From: Kluyvera genomosp. 3
GTDB taxonomy: Bacteria > Pseudomonadota > Gammaproteobacteria > Enterobacterales > Enterobacteriaceae
Direction: 5' to 3'
Length of the DNA: 64,000 nt
Assembly (NCBI GenBank): GCA_002211745.1
Contig: CP022114.1
Location: 620,001-684,000, forward strand
Shown here: positions 45,168 through 57,938 of the stretch, one piece after another
Layout of the letters: each line of letters begins with the position of its first letter
Numbering within the stretch: the first letter of the stretch is position 1
The notes under the pieces: model-generated
What the model was told of the DNA's origin: nothing
What the model saw: the letters and a program-made list of their open reading frames with translations, nothing else
Database searches by the model: none
Position numbers and translations under genes: made by a program

Positions 45168-48100
45168 TCACTTATTGTCGGAGCCAGGCACTCCCGTTCC
45201 ACATGTAAGTGTAGTCAGCCCCATTGAAAGTGTGATAGGGGTACCGTTTCCTGTAGTTCCTGCCGCGTTGGTTCCTCCACTAAGGAAGAGTTGTGTGGCA
45301 GACGTAGCATTATGGGTTACCCTGAATTTTACGCCTTTATACGCAGCACCGGGTTCCGGCAGCATAATGTGGGGAGCCCATCGGCTGTTTCTTAATTCTA
45401 CAACGTAATAGTCAATATTGTTATAAGGCAGATTCCACTCATGAATGCCATTTCGATCGGTGACCGGGTAGTATGATGTATAATTTCCCGACGTGGTGTT
45501 AGCCTGGAAGAATACGTACTGTCTTGGTTCCTCAGAGAGAATCTGTCCATCGATCGTCGCAATATCAAGGGCTGATCTACCGGCTCTTGCACCGCTCCAG
45601 CTAATCGTGAGTTGACCCTGGTTATTTGTGAGGAGGGCCGCGCTTGCAGTACTCCCATCGATCCGATATCTGACAGGTATATTTGTCATAACCCCCGTTT
45701 ATCTGAGAGCGTCATCAATACCTGGTTGTTATTACCACTTCCTGCAGTTGCCCCATCAACGACCGTCAACAGGGTTACGTTAGGGAGCGTTAGCGTCAGC
45801 GTAATCGGGAAATCAATGCGCTGTTGGGCAAAATTGGCATTCCTGTACTCCACATAAGGCTTGAAGGTCGCGCCTTCAGCACCTGCGACATTACTGGCAA
45901 TGGCGATGCTCATATTAAGCGTTCCCGCAGCGATATTCGTTGTGGCGGTGAAGCGGGATCCCTGAGCATTGCCTGTAGAGGTGGTGAGCCCACTGGCAAT
46001 CTGTTCAAGACCCGTGACGGCATTACCGTGATCGTCACGCAATTCGTAGGTGTAATCCCAGGTCTCCCTCGACGGGTATAGGTGTTGGTATTCCCCCTCC
46101 GTGAGTGATAACGCTCTGAACCAGGCTGATCGGTCCGGAGTGTACCATCACGTTGGTGACCGGTAGGCCGATATTCTGGCCATCAATAGTCGGGATCACC
46201 ATCACATTGCCGGATTTTCGTGCCGCCGTCAGTTGGCTGGCATAAACGCCTTTGGCAATTTCGGTTGGGGTCACCGTTGCCCCGCTGATAATGTCCGCAT
46301 CGCTGAGTAGATAGCGAATACGATCCCTGAGATCGCCAATCGGATTATTGGCGTAATCGCGCAAGGTCAGAATCGCCGGGTGGTCGTTGGCAGTAAGCCG
46401 TTGACTCCGGTTACGCTTAGCCCGTCAGCGGAATCCAGCACCAGAGTTGATAACGTTGGCGAAATCGCAGTCGTCAGTGTCACCTCCTGTTTCAGAGTGT
46501 CGTACACCGTGGGTTGTGCCGAGAAGAAGCGCGTCACCACCGGCGTCAGGGTCAGCACACCACCGGCTTTCCCGCGCAGGGTACCGGTGTAGGATGTACC
46601 GTTGAAGCTCAGCGGACTTAGCGTGGCGTTTGACGATACCGTCGCGCCACCTGCCTGATCCACCATCAGCAGCGTGACGCTTTCGCGAGATTGCAGTTCT
46701 ACCACCTGATTGCGTTTATCGCGTAATGTCAGGGTGATAATCGCGGTATCACTGTCATTTGCCGTCAGCGTATTTTTGCTCAGCGTAATGGTTGAGCGCG
46801 AAGCGTCAATGTTGCTTATCAACGTCAGCGGCTGCTGGACTCCGGCCAGACGCATGCCGTTCGAGGTCACGGCCAGAATAATCTGCCCGGAGTGGGTTCC
46901 TTTCACCACGGCGGTGTAGGTACCGTTGTTTTCCTGCGGCTTGCTGATAATCAGGTCAGCCGAAGGCACCACGCCCGTTGCTTCATAGATATCGACGTTC
47001 GCCCCCGTCACCGGGTTGCCGCTGGCATCGCGCAGGACAACCGTCGCCGTCGCCTGAGCGACGCCATCGGCTTCGATTGACGAAGTATCGAGGGTCATGG
47101 TTGATTTGCTGGCATCAGCGGTTCCCGAGCTAAACCTGACCGTAACCTGACGCGTTGTCCCATTCACCGTCGCATTGACCGTACTGTCCCCGGAGCGGGT
47201 ATTTGTGACATTTATCGTCGCCGTACCATCGTTGCCCGTCACCGCAGACACCGGTACGACAGCCCCGTTGTTCGCCGAGAAGGCCACAGTGTAGCCGCTG
47301 AGGGTGTTACCGTTGGCATCGGTGACGCGTGCGCGGACGTGGCATTATCCAGGCCGTTGGCAACCGCATTGTCTTTCACGACCGTCAGGTCGTTCAGCGC
47401 AATGGTCGCGGTGGCGGCATCGGCGATAAAGTTCACGTCGGCATACTGACGGCTGCTGTTGATAGCCGCAGTCAAACGCTGTGCGCCGGCTTTCACGCTG
47501 GTTACGTTAAAGGTTGCCGTGCCGTCGCTGTCAGTGGTGACCGTCGCGGGCGCGTTCACACCGGTTGGTGCGGCGATGGCGACGGATTGATCGGATACCC
47601 GGTTACCGTGGATATCGACCACGGTGACCCGCAGTACCGCATTCGCCACGTTATTGGCCACGACATCCTGCGTGATGACCTCCAGTTGGGAGACGGTGGC
47701 GGACGTCGCATCGGCGCTAAAGTGCATATTAAGCGACTGGCTGCTGCCGTTAATGGCGGCGGTGACCGCACTCACGCCCGCTTTCAGGTTTGAGAGGATC
47801 GCCTGACCACTCCCGTCGGCACCGGTCGTCAGCGTGCTGCCGATCAGGGCGCCGTTGTCCGCGCTCAGGGAGACGGTCTGATACGGCAGGGCATTGCCAT
47901 TGGCATCGGTGACCTTCACGCGAATGCGGTTGGTATCGAGGCCGTTGGCCAGTGCACCATCTACTACAGCCTCCAGATCGCCTACGGCAATCCTGGCGGT
48001 AGTGGCGTCGCCAGTGAAGTGCAGTGTAATGCTGCGGCTGGTGCCATTTACTGTGGCAATCAGGTTACTGCTCCCTGCTATCCCACTGGTGATGTCCACT

Positions 48101-51100
48101 ACAATGCTGCCATCAGATCCGCTGACGGCCGGCGAGTTGACCTGCGCCTGGTTGTCAGCACTCAGCGTGATATTCTGACCGGCCACGGGATTGCCGCTGG
48201 CGTCAGTCACTTTCACCCGTACCTGATTACTGTCGGTACGATTGGCAAGTGCATCGTTTTTCACGATAGTGAGTGCATTGTCTGCCAGCGTTGCGGTTGT
48301 GGCATCGCTACGGAAAGTGGCGATCACGGTGGCGTGATGTCCGTTGACCGACGCGCGAATACGACTTTCGCCCGCCACGCGACTGGTCAGGGTGGCTGTT
48401 GCCGTTCCATCGGCTCCGGTCCATACCCATCGACAATGGTCGCACCATTGGAAGCCGTCAGCGTCACGTACTGATTGCTGACCGGGTTGCCATTCGCATC
48501 CGTCACTTTGACGCTGATATTATTGGTATCAACGCCGTTGGCGATAGCCTGGTCACGTTCAACGCGCAGATCGCCTGCGAGGATGGTGGCTGAGCCGCTG
48601 TTGGCGACAAACAGCACATTCACGTGTTGCGCGCTGCTGCCAAGCGTCGCCGTGACCATGCTGCTGCCAGCCTTATCGTTGGTCAGCAGGGCGGTTGCCT
48701 CGCCTTTTTCATCGGTGGTGACGTTACCCGCAACGGTTGCGCCCTGGGTGGCGCTCAGCGTGACCGTTTGTCCGGCAAGCACATTGCCGTTGCTGTCTGT
48801 GACCCGCAGTCCGACACCGTTGGTATCAATACCATCGGCCAGGGCGCCGTTGTAGATGACCCACAGGTCGCCCGCGGCGATGCGTGCGGTTGCCGTATCG
48901 GCAATAAACATGACATCGACGCTCTGACGGTGGCCGTTAATCGCCGCAGAGATCCGCTGCGCGCCAACGCGCAGGCTCGTCGCGGCGAACTGCGCGGTAC
49001 CATCCTCAAGGGTCGTGACCGTTGGAGGAAGCGTGACGCCGGAAGATGCCGCCAGTGTGACGGTCTGACCCGATACCCGGTTACCGTTGATATCTGTAAC
49101 GGTGACCTGCAGTACCGCTTCCGCCAGCCCATTGGCAACCACATCGTCAGTGATGACCTCCAGTTTACCGATCGTGACGGCATTCATATCCGCTGCGAAC
49201 ATCAGATTAACGCTACGGCTGGTGCCATTGATGCTTGCTGTCACGGCGCTGATCCCAGCCTTCAGGCTGGTGATAATCGCCTGACCGGTACCGTCGCTGC
49301 CCGTTGTCAGCGTGCTGGCAATCAACGCGCTGTTATCTGCGCTCAGCGTCACGCTCTGGTAAGGCAGTGGGTTTCCGGCAGCGTCGGTTACTTTGACCCG
49401 GATCCGGTTGGTGGCCACGCCGTTGGCATGCGCGCCATCGAGCATGATCTCCAGATCGCCCGCTGCAATGGTGGCCGAGCTATGATCGCTGGTAAAGCGT
49501 AAGGTGATGGCCTGGCTGATGCTGCCCACCGTCGCTGTCAGCAGGCTATCGCCTGCCAGGCGGCTGGTCACAGAGAACAGTGCCGTGCCATCAATCCCGC
49601 TGGTGACGGTTGGCGCAACGATAGCCTGATGACTCGCCATCAGGGTAACAGTTTGCCCTGAAACCGGATTACCCGCCTGGTCAGTGACGAGGACCCGAAC
49701 CTGGTTATCATCACTACCGTTAGCAAGAGCATCATTTTTGACGATGTACAACGCATTTTCGGTCAGGGTAGCTGTCGACGAATCGCTGATGAACTGGGCT
49801 ACGATGGATTCGTGTTTCCCGTTCACGGAGGCACGGATGGTGCTGTTGCCTGCGACCCGGCTGGTAAAGGTCGCGGTGGCGGTGCCATCGATGCCCGTTT
49901 GTACTCCGGGGTAATTATCGCTCCATTGGAGGCCGTGAGAGTAACATACTGATTCTCAACAGGATTACCCCTGAGTCAGTGACTTTTACGCTGATTTCAT
50001 TTTGATCAATGCCATCGGCTTTTGCGCCATCACGCTGCAGTTGCAGGTCTCCTTCGGCGATGCTGGCCGAGCCGGTACTGGCAATAAACGTCACAGCTAT
50101 CGTTCTGCTGGTGCTGCCCAGCGTCGCGGTTACTCTGGTGTCTCCCGCTGTCGTATTGGTGAGGAATGCAATGGCGGTGCCATCGGCAGCAGTGGAGACA
50201 CTGCCGTCGACCATGTTGGCACCGTTATCAGCGCTCAGTGTTACCGTTTGTCCTGCCACTACATTGCCGTAGCTATCCGTTACCCGGATCTGTACGGCGT
50301 TGGTATCCAGACCATCGGCAAGTGCGCCATTACGGGTAATGCGCAGATCGTTGCTGGCAATGGTAGCGGTGGCCGCATTGGCGATAAACTGCACATCTGC
50401 CTGCTGATGGCTACCGTTGGTGACGGCACTCAGGCGTTGCGGGCCGGCGACGGTGCTGGTCATGGTGATGGTAGCGGTGCCATCGTCGGTTGTCGTCACG
50501 CTGGTAGGAACCGTCACCCCGCCGGGGCGCTCAGGTTGACTATCTGGTTGGAGACCGGGTTATTGTGAATATCCGTCGCGCTGACCCGAACTTCTGCGGT
50601 TGCCACGTTATCCGCGATCACGCCATCCCTGATAACTTCAAGAGCGCGGATCCGCACGCTGCCGGCATCGGCGATAAAGTTCACATCGGCACTTAAGCTG
50701 TTGCCATTAATGGAGGCGGTCACCCGACTGGTTCCCGCTCTCAGGCTGGAGATAATGGTCCGGCCTTTTCCATCGGCGCCGGTAGTCATAGTGCTGTTAA
50801 TCAGGGCACCGTTATCTGCGCTCAGAGTCACGCTCTGGAATGGCAACGGGTTGCCTGATGCATCCGTCACTTTCACTTCTACCTGGTTAGCATCCAGACC
50901 GTTGGCTTTCGCGTCATTTATCGTTACCGCAATATCTCCCTCAGCAATCGTGGCAGTGGCAGGATCGCCTCTGAACGATACTGTCACAGAACGAGTGGTA
51001 CCATTAACCGTCGCGCTGACGACACTATCCCAATGTTATGACTGCTGAGAGTTACGACGGCTTGGCCATTCGTATCGGTAGTCACGGAAGGGGGAATCAC

Positions 51101-54100
51101 CGCGTTATTGCTGGCTGTTAAGATAATCTCCTGAGCGGCCACCGGATTGCCTCGCGCATCGGTGACAGTAATGTGTACCTCATTACTGTCAATACCATTA
51201 GCAACGGCTCTGTCACGCATCACAATCATATTGTTTTCCGTAATTGTGGCGGTATCCGCATCGCTGATGAACGATACCGTTACGGTAGAGTGCTGACCAT
51301 TGATTGAGGCGCGGATCACGCTATTACCCGCAACCCGGCTGGTCAGGGTCGCCGTGGCTTTTCCGTTGCTATCCGTCTGGACGCTATCCGCAATCACCGC
51401 GCCGTTGGAGGCGGTCAGGGTGATGTACTGACCAGCGACCGGGTTATCGGTGGCGTCGGTGACCAGGATGCTGATTTCGTTGCTGTCTGCACCATCAGCC
51501 TTCGCGCCGTTACGCTCAATCTTCAGATTACCGTTGGCGATACTGGCAGAGGTCTGGTTGGCGGTGAATGTCACCGTGACACGGCGAGTCACCTGGCCCA
51601 GCGTCGCGGTGACGGTGCTGCTGCCCGCCGTGGTGCTGGTTAAGGTTGCGGTTGCCTTACCGTCATCGCCGGTAGTGATCGTGCTGGCAATGACGGCCTG
51701 ATTATCCGCCGCCAGGCTGACTACCTGCCCGGCAAGCGGGTTACCGTGGCTGTCCGTGACGCGCAGCGTGACCGCATTGGTATCGACGCCATCGGCCAGC
51801 GCGTCGTTCCGTTCGATCGTCAGATCGCCGTCCGCAATCGTTGCGGTGGTGATATTGGCCGTGAAGGTCACATCAGCCTGCTGGTGCGTCCCGTTCGCCG
51901 CCGCGGTGACGCGCTGCTGGCCGGCCTTGGTGCTGGTGGCGTTAAAGGTCGCCGTACCCTGAGCGTCCGTGGTGACGCTGGTTGGCACGGTGACGCCGGT
52001 CGGGGCGATGATGGAGACTTCCTGGTTTGCTACCGGGTTACGGTTCAGGTCGGTGACCGTCAGGCGGAGTACCGCCTGCGCGATCCCATCGGCAATGACG
52101 TTGTCGGTCATCACCTCCAACTTGCTGACGATGGCGGCAGTGGCATCCGCCTCAAAGTTAACGTCAACCTCCTGACGGCTGCTTTCCATACTGGCGCTTA
52201 TCGTGGCCGTACCGGCTTGCAGGCTGGAGACGATAGTCCGTGCGGTACCGTCGATGCCAGTGACCAGGGTGTTAGCGATTATCGCGCCATTGCTGGCGCT
52301 CAGAGTGACGACCTGGTAGGGCAGGATGTTCCCCTTAGCATCGGTGACTTTGACCTCAACCACATTGGTATCCACGCCATTTGCCAGCGCACCATCCCTG
52401 ACGACGCTTAAATCACCGTTGGCGATGGTGGCGGTCAAGGTATCTCCCCGGAACATGACGTCTGTACTCAGAGAAGCCCCGTTAATGAAGGCGGTAATGG
52501 TACTGATCCCCACGGTGGTGTTGCTGATATTGACGGTGGTCAGGCCATTTTTGTCGGTCAGCGGAGAATCGGAGAGCGCTGCGCCCGCGGTCGCCGAGAA
52601 GGAGACCTTTTGCCCCTCAATCGGGTTGCCATTCAGATCGGTGATACGAACCTGTACCCGGTTTGTCGCGATCCCATCGGCGTAGGCGAAGTCGTTCAGT
52701 ACGATCATGCTGCCATCAAGCAATGTCGCATCGTTATCGTTAGCAATGAAGGTGACTTTCACCGTCCGGTTCACGCTGTTGATCGAGGCGGTGACGGTTT
52801 CGTCCCGGCCTTCAGGCTGGTGATAAAGACCTCGACGGTGCCGTCATTGCCGCTGATGCCCTGAGATGTGATATTCGCCTCACCGGTCACGGCAAAATAG
52901 ACGGTCTGCCCGGCAAGAGGATTGCCGTCCTTATCCGTGACGGTCGCGATCGCGCTGTTCATGCTGGCGCCATCGGCAACGGCGTTGTTACGCTCCACCC
53001 TTAAGCTGCCTGGAAGGAGGGTGGCGGAGTGCGCATCGCTGATAAAGTTCAGCGTCAGCGTGCGTGAGCTGCCGCCGAGGGTGGCGGTAACCGTTTTGCT
53101 GCCTGCCGTCAGGCTGGTGAGGATGGCTTCTGCTGTCCCATCAATGCCCGTCACGATGCTATCGCGAATGCTGACCGTGCGGTCGGCGCTCAGGCTGACA
53201 CGCTGGTAAGGTAGCGGGTTCCCGTTCTCATCGGTGACTTTTACCCGCACGGCATTGCTGTCCAGCCCATTCGCTTTCGCATCGTTACGCACAATGACGA
53301 AGTCGCCATCGGCGATGGCTGCGGTGCTGTCGTCCGCGACAAACAACATTGTGATGCTGCGGGTTACGCCATTCAATGACGCAGATACGAGAGTATTGCC
53401 TACGCTGCGACTGGTGAAGGACACCGTTGCCAGACCGTTGGCATCGGTTGTGGCGATGGCGGGTAGTGAAGCATTGTTGGTAGCCGAGAGGGCAACATCC
53501 TGGTTCGCTACCGGGTTACCCACGGCATCGGTGACGCGAAGCTGGATGATGTTGGTATCGGTACCGTTGGCGACAGCGCCATCGCGGACCCGGCTCAGGC
53601 CGGTCACCGGAAGGGTAGCGGTGGTCGTATCGCTATCAAAGGTGGCAATAATGGTGCCGCGATAGCCGTTGACGGACGCACGGACAGCACTCTGCCCGGC
53701 GGTTCGGCTGGTCAGAGTGGCTCTGGCGATGCCATCTGAACCAGTGACGGTTTCTTCTGCGATCGTGGCGCCATTGGAGGCGGTCAGCATGATGCTTTGG
53801 CCCGCAACAGCATTGCCTGCACTATCAACGACGATAATGCTCACTTCGTTGCGATCCATTCCATCGGCTTTAGCGTTATCTTTCTCCATTCTCAAGCTAG
53901 CGTCCGACAGATACGCATCGCTGTTTCTTTCGACAAAGCGCACGCTTACCGTACGTGAAGCCCCATTCAGCGTGGCGGTAACGATACTGTTACCGACGGT
54001 CTGGCTGGTCAGCGTAGCCGTCGCCCTGCCGTTTGCTGCGGTCGTCACGCTATCGACAATGGTTGCGCCGTTGCTGGCCCTCAGACTGACCAACTCTCCG

Positions 54101-56983
54101 GCAAGCGGATTTCCATAGGTGTCAGTGACCCGAATACCCACTTCATTTGTTTCGATGCCGTCAGCCAGTGCGCCATTGAGGGAGACATAGAAATTCCCCT
54201 CGGCAATAATGGCCGTGTCGGTGCTGGGGCGAAAGTCATCGCCACGCTACGCTGTGTGCCGCCAGCCTGCGCCCACAGGGTCGCTCTGCCAGGGAGGGTG
54301 GATGTCACCGCGGCCTCGGCTGTGCCATCATTGCCGGTCGTGACCGAACCCATGACCGTGGTGCCTTCACTGGCACTGAGCATTACGACCTGACCCGCCA
54401 GCGGGTTACCTTCAATATCGGTGACGCGGACCTGAATGCGGTTGCTGTCCGTGCCGTTGGCGATGGCGTTATCTTTGGTAACGGTCAAATCGTTGTCGGC
54501 AATGGTCGCGCTGCTCGGATCGCCAGTGAACATCATGGTGACCGACACGGTATTACCGTTGTAGGTGGCGCTAATCTCGCTGCTGCCTGTTGTCAGGCTG
54601 GTCACCAGCGCGCTGGCCTCGCCGTCGCGACCGGTTGTCACCGAAGTGGCAATCTGTGCGCCATTACTGGCTTTCAGACTGATGGGTTGATAAGACAGTG
54701 GGTTACCGTCCGCATCTACCAGCTTCAGTGCCACAATATTGGTGTCCTGGCCGTTCGCCCGGGCATTATTTCTGGTGACGGAGATCCCCAGACCATCAAT
54801 TTCAACCGCATCGGCAATCATAAAATTGACGTTCGTTTGTTGACGGTCTGCGCCCAGCAGGGCCGTAATTTGATGGGTTCCTGGATGTAAGCTGGTGATG
54901 GCGGCGGTGGCGGTACCGCTGCCGTCGGTAACGCTTTGCGCGGCAATGGTTCCCTTATCAGACTGCCAGCTTACGGTTGTTCCCGCACGTGGTACGCCGC
55001 TGGCGGTTTCGACGACGACCTGTACGATATTCTCGCTGCGGCCATTCGCCATCGCGTTATCACTCACAATGCTGATACTACCGGCTCTCAGACGCACATC
55101 TTCCGGGATCTGATCGTGCGTCGCGGTGGCGAGCGGATTTTGCTGCCAGCGGATGGTGGTGGTGGTGGTGCCTTCGATAGTACCGGCAGTGACCACGGCC
55201 TGATACACGCCAGGGGAGATCTCGGTGAATTCGCCAATGGTCGCTTCGGTATTGCGCAGCACGCGCGCAATACGACTGAATACGCTGAGCAGAGCGGGCT
55301 GCGCTGCTGGCGCCGTGGTAGCCTCGGCGCTAAGCTGACCGCTCTGGCCGGTAACGGCCTGTCCATTCGGGCCGGTCAGCGTGAACGTCAGGGTCGCCGT
55401 CGATTTTCCATCAGCAGGAAGGGTAGCCGGGGTGATCGACAGATTACTGTGGCTGACGTTGCTATGATCGAGGACGCTCTCGCCCGTTACGGTAATGAGC
55501 GTAGAAACGCGTTCCGACAGGTTACCTTTGGTGTCGCTGGCGACGCCGCTCAGGGCATACGTCCCCGCAATACGCGGCAGTTGAAGCTGTAGCTGCTGTG
55601 GTGTTGGGCTGGACATTGTCCCACCATTGGCCAGGAGTTCAGGTGCCTGCCAGTCAATATGGCTCAGGCCATATTTCGCTTTAACCTGCGGGGTGACCAT
55701 CAACGTTTGTAACGTGTTGCCGGATAACGTCTGCGGCAGCGTCAGTCGGATCAGCTCCTGCTTACGGTAATCCAGCACGATATTGTTGTTACGCTCAACC
55801 AGTCCGTAGCGGCTGGAGGAGAGCTGGCGGGTGGCGCCGACCGCGCTGCTGTCAAAATGCTGACGCAGCGTCATATCAGGGCGTAAGGTAAATTGCAGAT
55901 TTAAGCGAGTATCGTTATTGCCCGACGAGCCAGATCGGCGCTCGACGCCAGCCGTCATCAACGGGAACGGCGTCCAGGTGACGCCGGTGGTCACGGCGTG
56001 CGGGTTTTTCGCCCGATTATTCTTATCAAACAGGGCAACTTCATTACCCCGGTATTTCTCGTACGTCAATTTGCCGCCGAACTGCGGATAAGCCGGCAGC
56101 CAGCCTTCGGCGCGGATATCCCAGCCATCGGCAGGCCGCTCGTCATAATCGGCAAAGTCGCGGGATTGATGCCAGTTGGTCAGGCCAAAATAGGTGTTCC
56201 CGATAGCTTGAGGTAATCCCTCCAGGCTTCTGCGCCAATGCCAACACGGCGGTTTTTACCGGTCAGATCGTTATCCCAGAAAACGTTGGCGCCGTACATC
56301 CAGTCGCCGTGGAAAAGACGCACGCCTGAACCGATGTTGATCGTATTACGGCTGTCTTTATTGCGGTAACCCAGTTGGGTAAACAGCATGCTGTCCGGGC
56401 TGTCATAGAGGGGGATCAGCAGATCCACTGATGAGCCATCCATGGAAAGATCTTTATTCAGCCCCAGTTCGACACGGGCGGTACCAAACTGGCTAAACCA
56501 CTGCTCGGCATGACTGTTCGCCATACCGGCTGCCATACCGGCAAGTTGGTTGCTACGGGCATCTGCGCCGCGCGTTCCGGCCAGATTGCCCAACTGCGAC
56601 AGATTCTTCGCCAGCGTGTAGTCCTGCTGAGGGATCGCGTCAGGCTTTTTTTGATCCGCGAGCGCCAGGGAGGGCAGGGCCGTACCTGCGCCGCGCGGCA
56701 CGTAAATCTGTTGTCCGGCTTTGAGTTTTAACAATGCGTCTGTAGAAAGCCCAGGATTAAGCGCCTGCAATGTCTTTGGGGTAACGTCGTAGCGTTCTGC
56801 TATTTGCCATGCAGTATCACCTGGCTGGACGGTGTAGAGCACACGCCCCTGCTTATTGATGGAAGCAGTAGCTACCATGTCCTTGACCGCCGTTGCACTG
56901 GCACTCAAGGGGGTAAAGGCATGAAGAAAAATGACAGTCCATGCTGTCCATTTCATGAAACTATTATTTTTACTGGCATTCAT
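45168..56983 (-). CDS. Giant inverse autotransporter adhesin (intimin/invasin, YeeJ-like)
   Basis: Type Ve secreted adhesin. From 56983 (AGGA box) it has a long signal region MNASKNNSFMKWTAWTVIFL, a periplasmic LysM domain at about 46-95 (YTVQPGDTAWQIAERYDVTP), a beta-barrel at about 130-430 (GTARVELGLNKDLSMDGSSV, NIGSGVRLFHGDWMYGANVF), then about 28 clear Big_1 Ig-like repeats and a few divergent ones, and a unique C-terminal tip. Thirteen single-base losses break it, at 56199, 54226, 52804, 51029, 50517, 49978, 49916, 48426, 47338, 46398, 46093, 46066 and 45692, all in G/C runs. Adding one base at each gives one frame of exactly 3,942 residues. LysM domain and repeat type resemble E. coli YeeJ. 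Confidence 0.88.
47300..53200 (-). repeat. Five-domain super-repeat in the giant adhesin
   Basis: Ig-like units fall into recurring classes in a fixed order of five. The class marked LEVITDDVVANG recurs with its glutamate codon at 47680, 49158, 50637 and 52115, spacings of 1478, 1479 and 1478 bases. After restoring lost bases they are 493, 494 and 493 residues. Other classes (NPLPYQSVTL, NPVSNQYVTL, NVVAGQTVTL types) recur at the same period. The last copy is partial at the C-terminal side. Confidence 0.8.
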
Positions 56984-57013
56984 AGCACAATTCCTATGTG
57001 AATTGAGAAGCAA

Positions 57014-57671
57014 GCGAAGCTTACAAAAAATAAACGCCGTAGTTGTTATTTTTAGTGGAAAACAAGATTCGAATGGAGTGGGTATTAGTGTTAATAATGT
57101 TCGTAGATAAGATGATTAAAATAGTTTTATTTGTGGCGGGAATATTCTTAGGTTTTTGTTTTTTCGGTGATTGTAAGTTTAAGTAAGAAGGGTTTGATTT
57201 AATTACCTTTATTTACATAGCGACGGTTGACGTGAATTTAGTTGGATAAATCGAAAGAGATATAAAGAGAACTTCGTGTAGACGGTCACAACCGTTATTA
57301 ATATCATCTTAAGTGATTGGCGTAACATTTATCAAAAAAACGAGTGGCTACTAAGTATTCATATTGTGGGTTGGCCATTATGAATGGTATAGCAGTAAAA
57401 CTATGCGGAAACTGAAAAAATGAACGTGCGAGTACTGCTGTTATTCGTTCTTTATGATAAATGGCATAATCTCGATAAGAGGCATCTTTGCAGCCGCACC
57501 GCGCTATTTCGTATCTAAGGCTGATGCCAGCTGGGATCAGCTCTGAAGCAAACTAAAATGTCAGCGATTCTCTACCGTTGAAGGCATCGTGTGACTAAAA
57601 TCACGTCGTTTGGTCGTCAAAAATGCGCTGTCGGTTGTGTTAAGCCCACCATGCGGGTGGGCTTGAATGGC
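57014..57671. other. Upstream region of the giant adhesin
   Basis: The 660 bases between the adhesin start and the next gene are strongly AT-rich, with no convincing gene. They should carry the adhesin promoter. An inverted repeat AAGCCCACC / GGGTGGGCTT at 57641-57664 may be the terminator of the lipoprotein gene to its right. Confidence 0.5.
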
Positions 57672-57929
57672 TTAGCTGTGATGATGGCCATTGTGGTGTT
57701 CGTGACGGGAATGGCTGTTTCGCTCACGTGCCCAGTCTTTACGTTCCTGTTCGTGCTGCCACTCTTTTTTCTCTTCTTTGTGCTTCTCGTTTTTGTTGTG
57801 ATTGGCTACCGCGACGCCGACTGCTGCCGCGCCAATGCCGACACCGACTGCCGATAATATCGGGTGGTCAGCGCAACCGGAAAGGGCCATCATTAACGTC
57901 ATCGCAGTGATGATTTTGTTCAGTTTCAT
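57672..57929 (-). CDS. Small His-rich probable lipoprotein
   Basis: An 85-residue protein with a lipoprotein signal MKLNKIITAMTLMMALSGC; Cys19 follows the lipobox ALSG. A short glycine-rich hydrophobic stretch ILSAVGVGIGAAAVGVAVAN comes next, then a highly charged part rich in Lys, Glu and His ending HEHHNGHHHS. The C-terminal histidines suggest metal binding. It lies nine bases after the 178-residue gene, forming an operon. I do not recognise a named family. Confidence 0.75.
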   Translation of the reverse strand: MKLNKIITAMTLMMALSGCADHPILSAVGVGIGAAAVGVAVANHNKNEKHKEEKKEWQHEQERKDWARERNSHSRHEHHNGHHHS

Positions 57930-57938
57930 GGGAGGCTC

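Noticed and set aside
48624-49502. 292-codon plus-strand frame opposite the giant adhesin
   Set aside because: Antisense shadow of the repeat region; similar frames recur at each repeat and carry no domain.
47300-53200. Possible CRISPR array or satellite because of regular repeats
   Set aside because: Period is about 300 bases with a 1.48-kb super-period, and all units translate as Ig-like domains; no short direct repeats with unique spacers.
57591-57857. Hydrophobic 88-residue frame on the plus strand resembling a membrane protein
   Set aside because: It is antisense to the Lys/Glu/His-rich lipoprotein gene; such composition automatically gives Phe/Leu/Val codons on the other strand. It has no ribosome site of note.
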